Source: an uncultured Ruminococcus sp. | GTDB taxonomy: Bacteria > Bacillota > Clostridia > Oscillospirales > Ruminococcaceae | Length of the DNA stretch: 9,796 bases | Direction: 5' to 3' | Assembly (NCBI GenBank): GCA_947175975.1 | Contig: CAMWOX010000047.1 | Coordinates: 1 to 9,796 of the forward strand | Shown: piece after piece, positions 1 to 6,978 of the stretch | How positions within the stretch are numbered: the first letter of the stretch is position 1 | Layout of the letters: every line of letters begins with the position of its first letter | Translations under genes and position numbers: made by a program | The notes under the pieces: model-generated | What the model saw: only the letters and a program-made list of their open reading frames with translations | What the model was told of the DNA's origin: nothing | The model's database searches: none

Positions 1-22
1 CTCCACCCCTAGTATAACTTTT

Positions 23-51
23 ATTATAACACAGAAATTTCAATCCGTCAA
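23..51 (-). promoter_or_regulatory. Leftward sigma-A promoter at the left edge
   Basis: Read on the minus strand, a -35 box TTGACG (51 to 46) is followed by a 17-bp spacer and a perfect -10 box TATAAT (28 to 23). Transcription would start near position 16. The purine-rich minus-strand sequence AGGGGTGGAG at positions 11 to 2 resembles a ribosome binding site, so a leftward gene probably starts just outside the window with a very short leader. The product cannot be seen. The -35 box lies within a small inverted repeat (GTCAA at 47-51, TTGAC at 59-63) that could be an operator; this last point is inference. Confidence 0.7.
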
Positions 52-194
52 TATATGGTTGACAATCTTGTTGAAATTTGACTGCTTGACCAAAAAAAGT
101 GTTTGATTTCAGGTGATTTTTCACAAAATTGTATAAAGCCATGAAAACCAGCCAGCGTGTTTCAGCGTTCTTGTCATCTTTTTGGAAGCTTTCT

Positions 195-214
195 GTAAAA
201 ATCAGGATTTTTAC
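195..214. repeat. Short AT-rich palindrome upstream of the 327 gene promoter
   Basis: GTAAAAAT (195-202) and ATTTTTAC (207-214) form a perfect 8-bp inverted repeat around CAGG. It lies just upstream of the -10 box at 236-241. It could be an operator or a small hairpin. It has little G+C and no T-run after the stem on the plus strand, so it is not a convincing terminator. Confidence 0.4.
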
Positions 215-241
215 CGGAATTGTTTGAAATCTATGTATAAT
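211..241 (+). promoter_or_regulatory. Possible promoter for the gene at 327
   Basis: A perfect TATAAT (236-241), preceded directly by TG, is the best -10 box upstream of 327. The only -35 candidate is weak (TTACCG, 211-216, 19-bp spacer). Transcription would start near 248 and leave a leader of about 79 nt before the ribosome binding site AAAGGCGG at 313-320. The poor -35 box and the overlap with the inverted repeat suggest the promoter may need an activator or be controlled by a repressor. This is inference. Confidence 0.4.
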
Positions 242-326
242 TTTGTGAAATCTGCCCATAGTAATCAAAATGAATTGCCCGGTATTTATGATTGATTTTA
301 TAGTTTATTCAGAAAGGCGGTTTTGA

Positions 327-2222
327 ATGATGCAAGCTATTTTTTTCTGCGACAAATTAATTCAGTTTATTCCGGTCAGGGACTGCCCGGAAAGTCAGCT
401 TATGCTCTGCAATATTCCCCTATTGGAGCATTTATTGAAATATATTCAGGAAAAAGGATTCCGGAATGCCGTACTTCTGGGTGCAGAGGAACAGACCAGG
501 GAACTGGCGGATTCTCTTCATTTGCAGATGCCTGTGCAGTATGCAAGGACACTGGCATCTCTCCATGCGGATACAGCAACGTTACTGTTGAGAAAATTAT
601 GTATTCCGGATTGGGATATGGGAGAACTGTTTTCGCTCTGTAATGATCATGCAGGTGCAGTAAGACTGTGCCATTCTGATGGTACGCCTACATTTGCAGA
701 ACTTCATCCGCAGGGATCTGTTTTACTTGAACCGGAACGTACAGAATTATTGCAGTTTTCCAGGTTTCAGCAGATTGACACACCGGCACAGTACCGGGAA
801 ATGCAGCAGAAATTACTGTCCCAGAAAAAATTTCAGAATGCCAGAATCGGGGCTGGTGCAAAAATCAGCCGCCATGCAAAGATTGATTCTCTGAGTATTA
901 TCGGCAATGACTGCATGGTCCAGGGAGGTGCTGAACTGGAACGCTGTGTTCTTGGTGATGGTGTTCAGATCGGAGAAGGTGCAAAACTGACAGACTGCGT
1001 GATCTGCCGGAAAGCTGTCATTGATCAGAAAATGCACCTGGAAAATGCGGTGATTCCGGAAGGAACTGTCCTGCAATCTGATGCAAAGAAAGCACAGAAA
1101 AAACAGATGCTTGTATTGCCGGAAGACGGGATCTGTCAGGGACTGCCACGATGGAACACGGCAGAAACGGCTTTAAGAGCCGGGGCAGGGATGTCCGCAG
1201 TCAGTCAGCGACTTGCGGTAGGATGCAGTCATAGGAATGCGGAAAGTCTTGCCGTTGCCGCCGCTGCTGGTGCAGTATCGCAGGGTGTTCCTGTGTGGTA
1301 TGCAGGAGAATGTTCACTCTCTCAGCTCAATGCAGTTGCAGAATTTACAGGCTGTGATGCATTGCTTTGGGTACAGGGAGAACAAACTCGGCAGCTGAAA
1401 CCATTTCAGGCAGGCGGATTTGCACTGACGGAACAGCAAAGCCGACGAGTACAGCAGGCAATCGCAGCTGATACCTGTGAAAGAATTACGGAATTTGCAG
1501 AACTGCATCATGCAGAGAATTTACTGGCACTTTGGCAGGACAGTTGCCGCAGGCTGATTCCGGAAAATAATGCGAATATTCATGTCAGCTGTGCCAATTC
1601 TTCACTCCGCAAAGCTGCACAAACATTGTTCTCCGGAAGTACAGAGCATACAGGACAGAGAATTACGCTGTCCCTGTCTGAAGATGGTACAAGAGTTTCA
1701 GCATTTTTGTCCGAATGCGGCATGATTCGCTGGGAACAACTGATTCTGATCAGTCTGTTTTCTTTTCAAGAACAGGGGCAGACTTTGATCCTGCCGGAAG
1801 ATTTCCATCCCATTGCAGAAGATTTTGCGATGCAGTATCATGCAAAAATTCAGAGATTATCTTCTGAGAATCCCTCTCCGGCGATGCTGGATTTCTATCA
1901 GAAACAGGCGGTCTGCACTGATGGTGTAAAATTATTCGCTCATGTGCTGAGGGCTTTGGAGTATAAACAGCAGACACTTCCGGAATTATTGAAACTCCTG
2001 CCGGAGATCTGTACCGTACAGCATGAGATGACAACAAATCTCACCAGACAGCATATTGAAAAATTACAACGTGCCAATCCGGATGCCAAAATCAGCATTA
2101 TCATGCCGCCGCAGAGTAAACTTGTTAAACTTCGGGTTCACGCAGATTCTGTTGAGACTGCGGCTGAACTGTGCGGATTTTGGGAGAAAAAACTTCGTAT
2201 GTGTGAAAATCCTGAATATTAA
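327..2222 (+). CDS. Degenerate nucleotidyltransferase / beta-helix / phosphohexomutase-like fusion protein
   Basis: A 631-residue soluble protein with three regions. Residues 1-165 resemble a shortened sugar-1-phosphate nucleotidyltransferase: NIPLLEHLLKYIQEKGFRNAVLLG fits the usual pattern after the active-site loop, but the G-G-x-G-T-R-L loop itself is absent. Residues 171-250 are left-handed beta-helix hexapeptide repeats (IGAGAKI, VLGDGVQIGEGAKL). Residues 270-625 follow the phosphoglucomutase/phosphomannomutase fold. There, the catalytic-serine loop (TASHNP) reads VQGEQTRQ near 349-356, the metal loop (DGDxDR) reads SLSEDGTR near 449-456, and the phosphate loop (RPSGTEP) reads MPPQSKLV near 593-600. 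Intact enzyme fusions of this type have these motifs and are longer, so both activities are probably lost. The frame is open throughout, with no sign of decay, so the gene is likely kept for a binding, scaffold or regulatory role. The start is ATG 327, or ATG 330 next to it, after AAAGGCGG. No clear terminator follows. Confidence 0.8.
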   Translation: MMQAIFFCDKLIQFIPVRDCPESQLMLCNIPLLEHLLKYIQEKGFRNAVLLGAEEQTRELADSLHLQMPVQYARTLASLHADTATLLLRKLCIPDWDMGELFSLCNDHAGAVRLCHSDGTPTFAELHPQGSVLLEPERTELLQFSRFQQIDTPAQYREMQQKLLSQKKFQNARIGAGAKISRHAKIDSLSIIGNDCMVQGGAELERCVLGDGVQIGEGAKLTDCVICRKAVIDQKMHLENAVIPEGTVLQSDAKKAQKKQMLVLPEDGICQGLPRWNTAETALRAGAGMSAVSQRLAVGCSHRNAESLAVAAAAGAVSQGVPVWYAGECSLSQLNAVAEFTGCDALLWVQGEQTRQLKPFQAGGFALTEQQSRRVQQAIAADTCERITEFAELHHAENLLALWQDSCRRLIPENNANIHVSCANSSLRKAAQTLFSGSTEHTGQRITLSLSEDGTRVSAFLSECGMIRWEQLILISLFSFQEQGQTLILPEDFHPIAEDFAMQYHAKIQRLSSENPSPAMLDFYQKQAVCTDGVKLFAHVLRALEYKQQTLPELLKLLPEICTVQHEMTTNLTRQHIEKLQRANPDAKISIIMPPQSKLVKLRVHADSVETAAELCGFWEKKLRMCENPEY

Positions 2223-2284
2223 ATTAATTTTTTTCGTACAGATCTTCAGAATTTTAGCCATTCTGTATAATCCAGGAAAAATGC

Positions 2285-2313
2285 TTGACAAAAACTTTAA
2301 ATTCCGGTATAAT
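2285..2313 (+). promoter_or_regulatory. Perfect consensus promoter for the RNase J operon
   Basis: TTGACA (2285-2290), a 17-bp spacer and TATAAT (2308-2313) match the housekeeping sigma factor consensus exactly. Transcription should start near 2320, about 350 nt before the RNase J start codon. It is the strongest plus-strand promoter seen in the window. No comparable promoter lies between the downstream genes, so it probably drives them all. A promoter this strong before a long structured leader suggests control after initiation. Confidence 0.85.
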
Positions 2314-2319
2314 AGAAAC

Positions 2320-2671
2320 TAAGTATTGATTGGGACAGCAATGGTGCTGTACGTGATTTCTTTGCTTTTGTGACTGACTCTAATTCTGATATGATACTGT
2401 ACACTGCTATTTTTATTCCTATCCTGAATTTGTTTTTGCTGGTTTCGGGCATTCTTTTGCCTGAAATCAGAAAGAAGCAGTTAATTCTGCTTCTGTACTT
2501 AAGTCCGTTCATCCGAACCGGCAAGTCATTTCCTGCTGTCATAGCATAATCATTTATCATTACTTTCAGATTGCTACACTGTCTGAGTCTCTGTTTGCAG
2601 GAAATGTACTTGTATTTCCCTATTTTATCCATGTTTTAAATTTATTGTTTTACAGAAATGAGGTAATGTGA
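2320..2671 (+). promoter_or_regulatory. Long structured 5' leader of the RNase J mRNA
   Basis: This region of about 350 nt has no convincing gene. From the predicted transcript start it can form: a small hairpin, ACAGCA/TGCTGT (2335-2350); a 12-bp hairpin, CTGGTTTCGGGC (2439-2450) with GCCTGAAATCAG (2459-2470), including two G.U pairs; a perfect 8-bp hairpin, AGAAGCAG/CTGCTTCT (2473-2494); a hairpin CCGTTC/GAACCGG with one bulge (2505-2521); and a stem of about 16 bp joining 2521-2536 to 2597-2613. An unpaired AT-rich stretch then leads to the ribosome binding site GAGGT (2660-2664). No T-run follows the last stem, so the RNA probably reads through into the gene. It does not show the landmarks I know for RNase P RNA, tmRNA, SRP RNA, T-box or common riboswitches. 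A separate small RNA is possible instead of a leader. The stems are seen directly; function is inference. Confidence 0.65.
2521..2613 (+). other. Long closing stem in the RNase J leader
   Basis: The 5' arm GCAAGTCATTTCCTGC (2521-2536) pairs with the 3' arm GCAGGAAATGTACTTGT (2597-2613). There are 15 Watson-Crick pairs, one outer G.U pair and a single bulged T at 2607. The enclosed 60 nt includes a weaker inner pairing, TCAGA with TCTGA. The stem ends about 47 nt before the ribosome binding site. Complementarity this long is unlikely by chance in a region of this size and strongly suggests a folded RNA. Confidence 0.7.
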
Positions 2672-4459
2672 TTGAATCATTCAAACAACCAGAACAGCCA
2701 GAATACACCACACCGGAATCATAACAGCCGTGATGCAGGGCAGAAGAAAAAGCACTATACTGTGCAGTCCAAGTCCGGAACAAAGCCCCGGGATTCCCAC
2801 GGAACGCCTGTTAGAATCATTCCGTTGGGCGGTCTGGGTGAAATTGGAAAAAATATGACTGTTTTTGAATGCAGCAGTGATATGTTCATTCTCGACTGTG
2901 GTCTTGCGTTTCCGGATGCCGAAATGCCCGGCGTGGATATTGTCATTCCGGATTTTACTTATGTAGAGCGTAATCAAAGCAAGCTCCGTGGCATTGTGAT
3001 TACACATGGACATGAAGACCATATCGGCGGGCTGGCATATCTGCTTAAAAAAGTCAATGTTCCGGTCTATGCGTCTGCACTCACAATTGGTCTGATCAAG
3101 AATAAACTCGAAGAACATGGTATTCTCAACAGGGTTTCACTCAATGTTGTTGAACCAAGAAAACACGTCAAAATGGGTTGTATGTCCGTGGAATTTATCC
3201 GGGTGAATCATTCGATTCCAGGATCAATGGGTATGGCAATTCATACCCCGGCAGGAGTCTTAGTGCATACAGGCGATTTCAAGATTGATTATACACCTAT
3301 TGATAATCAGACGATTGATCTTGCAAGATTCGGGGAACTGGGCAATCGTGGCGTTCTTGCTTTGATGGCGGATTCTACTAATGCGGAACGTCCGGGCTAT
3401 ACACCGTCTGAGCGTAAAGTCGGCGAATCTTTTGAAAATCTGTTCAAGAGAGCCGGGAACAAACGTATTATTATTGCCACATTCTCTTCCAATATTCACA
3501 GGGTTCAGCAGATTATCAATATGGCAGTCAAAACAAAGCGAAAAGTCGCTGTCCTGGGCAGAAGTATGGTTAATGTCATTGCAACAGCAATGGAACTGGG
3601 CTATTTGGAAGTCCCTAAAAATATTCTGATTGATATTGAAGCTGTCAATCTGTATGCCCCGGAACAACTTGTCCTGGTTACCACGGGCAGTCAGGGTGAA
3701 CCCATGTCCGCACTCACCAGAATGGCAAAGCATGATCATAATAAAATTACGATCACGCCAATGGATTTTATTATTCTGTCCGCAACACCGATTCCCGGTA
3801 ACGAAAAGCATGTCACGCAGGTTGTGAATGAGTTATTGAAATCCGGTGCGGAAGTGATCTATGAGTCCATGTATGAAGTCCATGTTTCCGGTCATGCCTG
3901 CCAGGAAGAATTAAAATTGATGATGTCACTGACAAAACCAAAGTTTTTTATTCCCATGCATGGTGAATACAAGCATCTTGTCAAACACCGGAAGCTTGCA
4001 ATGGAAATGGGGATTCCAAAAGAGAATATTCTGCTTGCTTCCATTGGCAATGTGATAGAAACGGATGGCACGAAATTGCAGATTGTTTCACAAGTACCCG
4101 CCGGACGGACGCTTGTTGACGGTCTGGGTGTGGGAGATGTTGGTTCTGTTGTCCTGCGTGATAGAAAACAGCTTTCTGAAGATGGTCTGATTATCGTGAT
4201 TGTCGGTCTGGAACGGTTTTCCAGCCGGGTGGTTGTCGGACCGGAAATCATTTCCAGAGGATTTGTTTATGTCCGGGAAGCAGATGAGATCATTTCCAGA
4301 GCCAGACAGCTGATGAGTGATGAACTTGACAGATGCTCTGTTGCAGAACTCCGGGAGTGGACAGCACTCAAATCCAGGCTGCGTGAATCTATGTCCGGTT
4401 TTATTTTTGAGAACATGAAACGCACGCCGATGATTTTGCCAATTATATTAGAAATATAA
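2672..4459 (+). CDS. rnjA: Ribonuclease J
   Basis: A cytoplasmic 5'-to-3' exonuclease and endonuclease for mRNA decay and RNA maturation, of the beta-CASP metallo-beta-lactamase family. The 595 residues are slightly longer than the usual 555 or so because of a polar N-terminal tail (residues 1-45, rich in Asn, Gln, His and Lys). Visible motifs are the zinc ligands HGHEDH (112-117), H180 in NHSIPGS, D202 in GDFK, the beta-CASP segment with HVSGHA (404-409), and H430 in IPMHGEY. The C-terminal domain ends with the typical PMILPIILE. The start is TTG 2672: a stop codon lies directly upstream in frame, and GAGGT (2660-2664) is well spaced. The ATG at 2666 stops after one codon. The gene is first in its operon and follows a long structured leader, which suggests control at the RNA level. 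All catalytic residues appear intact. Confidence 0.96.
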   Translation: MNHSNNQNSQNTPHRNHNSRDAGQKKKHYTVQSKSGTKPRDSHGTPVRIIPLGGLGEIGKNMTVFECSSDMFILDCGLAFPDAEMPGVDIVIPDFTYVERNQSKLRGIVITHGHEDHIGGLAYLLKKVNVPVYASALTIGLIKNKLEEHGILNRVSLNVVEPRKHVKMGCMSVEFIRVNHSIPGSMGMAIHTPAGVLVHTGDFKIDYTPIDNQTIDLARFGELGNRGVLALMADSTNAERPGYTPSERKVGESFENLFKRAGNKRIIIATFSSNIHRVQQIINMAVKTKRKVAVLGRSMVNVIATAMELGYLEVPKNILIDIEAVNLYAPEQLVLVTTGSQGEPMSALTRMAKHDHNKITITPMDFIILSATPIPGNEKHVTQVVNELLKSGAEVIYESMYEVHVSGHACQEELKLMMSLTKPKFFIPMHGEYKHLVKHRKLAMEMGIPKENILLASIGNVIETDGTKLQIVSQVPAGRTLVDGLGVGDVGSVVLRDRKQLSEDGLIIVIVGLERFSSRVVVGPEIISRGFVYVREADEIISRARQLMSDELDRCSVAELREWTALKSRLRESMSGFIFENMKRTPMILPIILEI

Positions 4460-4496
4460 AGCAGTTATTTGGATTCTTACAGAAGGGGGCGACAGC

Positions 4497-6473
4497 GTGA
4501 AGCCAAAGTATCATGGCTTATTTTGGGCATTTCTGATCATTCTGCTTGGAATGACGGTTATTTTCTCTGTCATCTTATTCCGGAGTGGTCAGCGTTACAG
4601 CCTGCTGTGCAATCTGCCAACATTTCTGCTTGCTGTCGTCACTGCTGTGAATCTGCTGCATTCTCAGCGTCATCATATCCAGTATATTGCAAAATTGAAT
4701 GATGCTTGTGACAAGGCTGAATTGAATACTATGCAGCAGCTGCCACTGGGGATGTGCATACTTGACCAGTCAGATATTTTACTGCACTGCAATGCATTTT
4801 TTCAGCAGCAGATCATGTTTGATGAGGATTTCTTCGGCAAGAAACTGTCAGAATGTATTCCGATTGATCCGAAACTTCCTGAACAGGAAATTCATTGGCA
4901 GGAAAAATATTACCATGTTACTTCCATGTCCTATGAGAACGAAGAAAAAAAGTGTTACAAAGTGTTTCTTTGGTCGGATCAGACAGAACTTGAACAGCTC
5001 CGGCAGGATTATGAGAATACAAGAACTTGTGTGCTGATAATTGTGATTGATAATTACGAAGATCTGATTCAGAATGCCAAAGAAAGCGAAAAACTGGAAA
5101 TCAGTGCCGCAATTGAGAAGTTACTGGAGCAGTTTATTTCCCAAACAAACGGGATTTTAAAGCGTCTTCGGAATGACAGGTTTATTGCCATTCTGGAAGA
5201 ACAGCATGTCCAGCAGTGTATTGCAGAGAAATTCAAGATTCTGGATGATGCCCGAAAAATCTGTGTCAGCAATCAGAATAATAAAAATTCGATTACATTC
5301 TCAATTGGTGTGGGGCATGGTGCAGAAAATTTGCAGGAAAGTGAAATACTTGCCGTTCAGTGTCTGGATATGGCACTCGGACGTGGCGGTGATCAAGCTG
5401 TGATCAAGATAGAGAATGGATTCCGGTTTTTTGGTGGTATCTCCAAAGGTGTGGAGAAAAAATCCAGAGCCAAAACCCGGATCGTTGCCGGTGCGGTACA
5501 GGATTTTATTCTCAACAGCGAAAATGTGTACTTAATGGGTCACCGTTTCGGTGATCTGGATTCTGTGGGATCTGCTTGTGGCTTAGCCGGTGCAATCCGG
5601 GAAATGGGTGTTCCGGTAAATGTTGTGATTGATCCTGAAAAAAATCTGTCTCAGCAGCTGATTGCAATGGTAAAACAGGAAATGGGTGCAGAACTGTTCC
5701 TGACACCGGCACAGGCAGTGGAAACAATCACGGAAAATACGCTTCTGATCATTGTAGATACGCATAATAAAGAAATTCTGGAAAGTCTGGAATTGTATCA
5801 GGCGGCAAAAAAAGTGATTGTAATTGATCATCATCGGAAAAATATTAATTATGTGGATAATGCCGTTGTTTTTCACCATGAGCCTTATGCATCCTCAGCG
5901 TGTGAAATGGTAACGGAATTGTTGCAGTATTTCAAACTGGAACATCAGATTCCCTCCTGCTGTGCAGATTGCTTATTATCTGGTATCATGTTGGATACTA
6001 AAAATTTTGTCATGCGTACAGGTGTCAGAACATTCGAGGCGGCAGCTTATCTGCGCAGATTGGGTGCGGACACTGTGAAAGTCAAATGTCTGTTTTCTGA
6101 TTCGATTGAGATTTATCAAAACCGTTCAAAGATTGTTTCCTCTGCGGAAATCCAGGACTGTTATGCGATTGCAGTTGCTCCGGAGGAAACGCCGGAGATC
6201 CGTCTGGTTGCTCCGCAGGCAGCAGATGAACTGCTGAATATTTCGCATGTCACATGTGCATTTGTCATTTACAGGATGCAGAATGTGGTTTCGATTTCTG
6301 CACGTTCTCTTGGGAATGTCAATGTGCAGGTAATTATGGAACAGCTTGGCGGAGGCGGTCATCAGACAATGGCTGCTACGCAGATCAAAGATGTTTCCAC
6401 AGAACAGGCAAAAGAACAGCTTTTGAAAGTGCTTTCTGAATATCTAAAAACGACAGACAATCAGAAAGAGTAG
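4497..6473 (+). CDS. gdpP: Cyclic-di-AMP phosphodiesterase GdpP
   Basis: A membrane-anchored enzyme that hydrolyses the second messenger c-di-AMP, which controls potassium and osmolyte transport and cell-wall homeostasis. Its 658 residues match the family length. Two membrane segments lie near residues 9-29 and 36-54, followed by a PAS-like sensor domain (about 80-160). Next is a degenerate GGDEF domain (about 175-306), where the signature is replaced by RNDRF. The DHH domain has H349, D353 and D355 in GHRFGDLD, D421 in VDTH, D444-H445-H446, and D500 in GIMLDTKNF. The DHHA1 domain carries GGGGH (618-622). All metal-binding residues are present, so it should be active. The start is GTG 4497 behind a strong AGAAGGGGGC (4481-4490), 37 nt after the RNase J gene. 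The gdpP-rplI-dnaB order is common in Firmicutes. Confidence 0.96.
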   Translation: MKPKYHGLFWAFLIILLGMTVIFSVILFRSGQRYSLLCNLPTFLLAVVTAVNLLHSQRHHIQYIAKLNDACDKAELNTMQQLPLGMCILDQSDILLHCNAFFQQQIMFDEDFFGKKLSECIPIDPKLPEQEIHWQEKYYHVTSMSYENEEKKCYKVFLWSDQTELEQLRQDYENTRTCVLIIVIDNYEDLIQNAKESEKLEISAAIEKLLEQFISQTNGILKRLRNDRFIAILEEQHVQQCIAEKFKILDDARKICVSNQNNKNSITFSIGVGHGAENLQESEILAVQCLDMALGRGGDQAVIKIENGFRFFGGISKGVEKKSRAKTRIVAGAVQDFILNSENVYLMGHRFGDLDSVGSACGLAGAIREMGVPVNVVIDPEKNLSQQLIAMVKQEMGAELFLTPAQAVETITENTLLIIVDTHNKEILESLELYQAAKKVIVIDHHRKNINYVDNAVVFHHEPYASSACEMVTELLQYFKLEHQIPSCCADCLLSGIMLDTKNFVMRTGVRTFEAAAYLRRLGADTVKVKCLFSDSIEIYQNRSKIVSSAEIQDCYAIAVAPEETPEIRLVAPQAADELLNISHVTCAFVIYRMQNVVSISARSLGNVNVQVIMEQLGGGGHQTMAATQIKDVSTEQAKEQLLKVLSEYLKTTDNQKE

Positions 6474-6515
6474 CAATCAAAAAGCTGATTTTAGAAAAAC
6501 TCCAGAAAGGATTGT

Positions 6516-6968
6516 ATGATTATGAAAGTGATTTTTATTCAGGATGTCAAGGGATCTGCCAAGAAAGGCGATCTCAAAGAAGTGGCTGACGGCTATGCTC
6601 GCAATATGCTGATCAAAAAAGGACTCGCCGTAGAAGCAACGCCCGAAAATTTGAATAAATTAAAGGGACAGCAGGCTTCGGCACAGCATAAGAAAGATCT
6701 CGAAAAACAAAATGCTGAAACGATTCGGAAACAGATTGACGGGCAGAAAATTGTGATTCAGGCAAAAGCCGGTACGGGCGGCAGACTCTTTGGCTCTGTA
6801 ACTTCCGGTCAGATTGCCCAGAAAATTGAAGAGATTTATCATTGCAAAATTGATAAGAAAAAAATTATACTTAAATCTGAAATCAAGGCATTCGGCAGTT
6901 TTAGTGCAGAAATCAGGTTGTATTCCCAGATCTCTGCTTTTGTCACGGTAGAAGTCGTAGAAAATTAG
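6516..6968 (+). CDS. rplI: 50S ribosomal protein L9
   Basis: Large-subunit protein that binds 23S rRNA through its N-terminal domain and helps keep the reading frame. The N-terminal domain has the signature MKVIFIQDVKGSAKKGDLKEV, followed by DGYARNMLIKKGLA. A helical linker (about 50-75) joins it to the C-terminal domain with GGRLFGSVTSGQIAQKI. Two starts are possible. ATG 6516 gives 150 residues, and ATG 6522 gives the classical MKVI start and the usual length of 148. The ribosome binding site AGAAAGGA (6504-6511) lies 4 nt before the first and 10 nt before the second. Family conservation favours 6522, because the L9 N-terminus touches rRNA. The gene lies 42 nt after gdpP and is probably co-transcribed. 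Confidence 0.96.
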   Translation: MIMKVIFIQDVKGSAKKGDLKEVADGYARNMLIKKGLAVEATPENLNKLKGQQASAQHKKDLEKQNAETIRKQIDGQKIVIQAKAGTGGRLFGSVTSGQIAQKIEEIYHCKIDKKKIILKSEIKAFGSFSAEIRLYSQISAFVTVEVVEN

Positions 6969-6978
6969 TTTGATTCTG

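Larger units (their letters stand above)
119..250. repeat. Widely spaced 17-bp inverted repeat spanning the intergenic region
   Basis: The arm TTTCACAAAATT (119-130) is perfectly complementary to AATTTTGTGAAA (239-250). The match continues inward through 131-135 and 234-238 with G.U pairs at two positions, giving about 17 paired positions separated by about 98 bp. The right arm overlaps the TATAAT box proposed for the gene at 327. The two copies could be paired protein-binding sites, the stem of a long hairpin, or the ends of a small degenerate mobile element. No target-site duplication is visible at the outer ends, which argues against a recent insertion. The complementarity is seen directly; its role is unknown. 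Confidence 0.6.

Noticed and set aside
59..91. TTGACA (59-64) and TTGACC (86-91) as rightward -35 boxes
   Set aside because: No -10-like sequence lies 16-18 bp downstream of either.
323..643. Overlapping plus-strand frame starting at TTG 323
   Set aside because: It is out of frame with the long gene at 327, has no family resemblance and ends inside it. The ribosome binding site serves ATG 327/330.
2247..2265. CAGAAT/ATTCTG hairpin after the gene at 327 as a terminator
   Set aside because: The stem is only 6 bp, AT-rich and followed by TATAATCC rather than a T-run. The run of seven Ts at 2228-2234 lies before the hairpin, not after it.
2266..2271. Second TATAAT upstream of the RNase J gene
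   Set aside because: There is no acceptable -35 box at 16-18 bp, while the TATAAT at 2308-2313 has a perfect one.
2297..2632. Minus-strand 111-codon open frame opposite the RNase J leader
   Set aside because: It has no ribosome binding site, no recognisable family pattern, and its 3' end runs across the consensus plus-strand promoter. The inverted repeats of the leader keep both strands open by chance.
2681..3118. Minus-strand 145-codon frame inside the RNase J gene
   Set aside because: It is a shadow of a clearly conserved gene on the other strand, with no motif and no start signals.
5583..5879. Minus-strand 98-codon frame inside gdpP
   Set aside because: It lies opposite the conserved DHH domain and is His/Asn/Phe-rich, as expected for the antisense of such codons.
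6471..6496. AATCA/TGATT mini-hairpin between gdpP and rplI as a terminator
   Set aside because: The stem has five AT-rich base pairs with only a short T-run, too weak to support a call.
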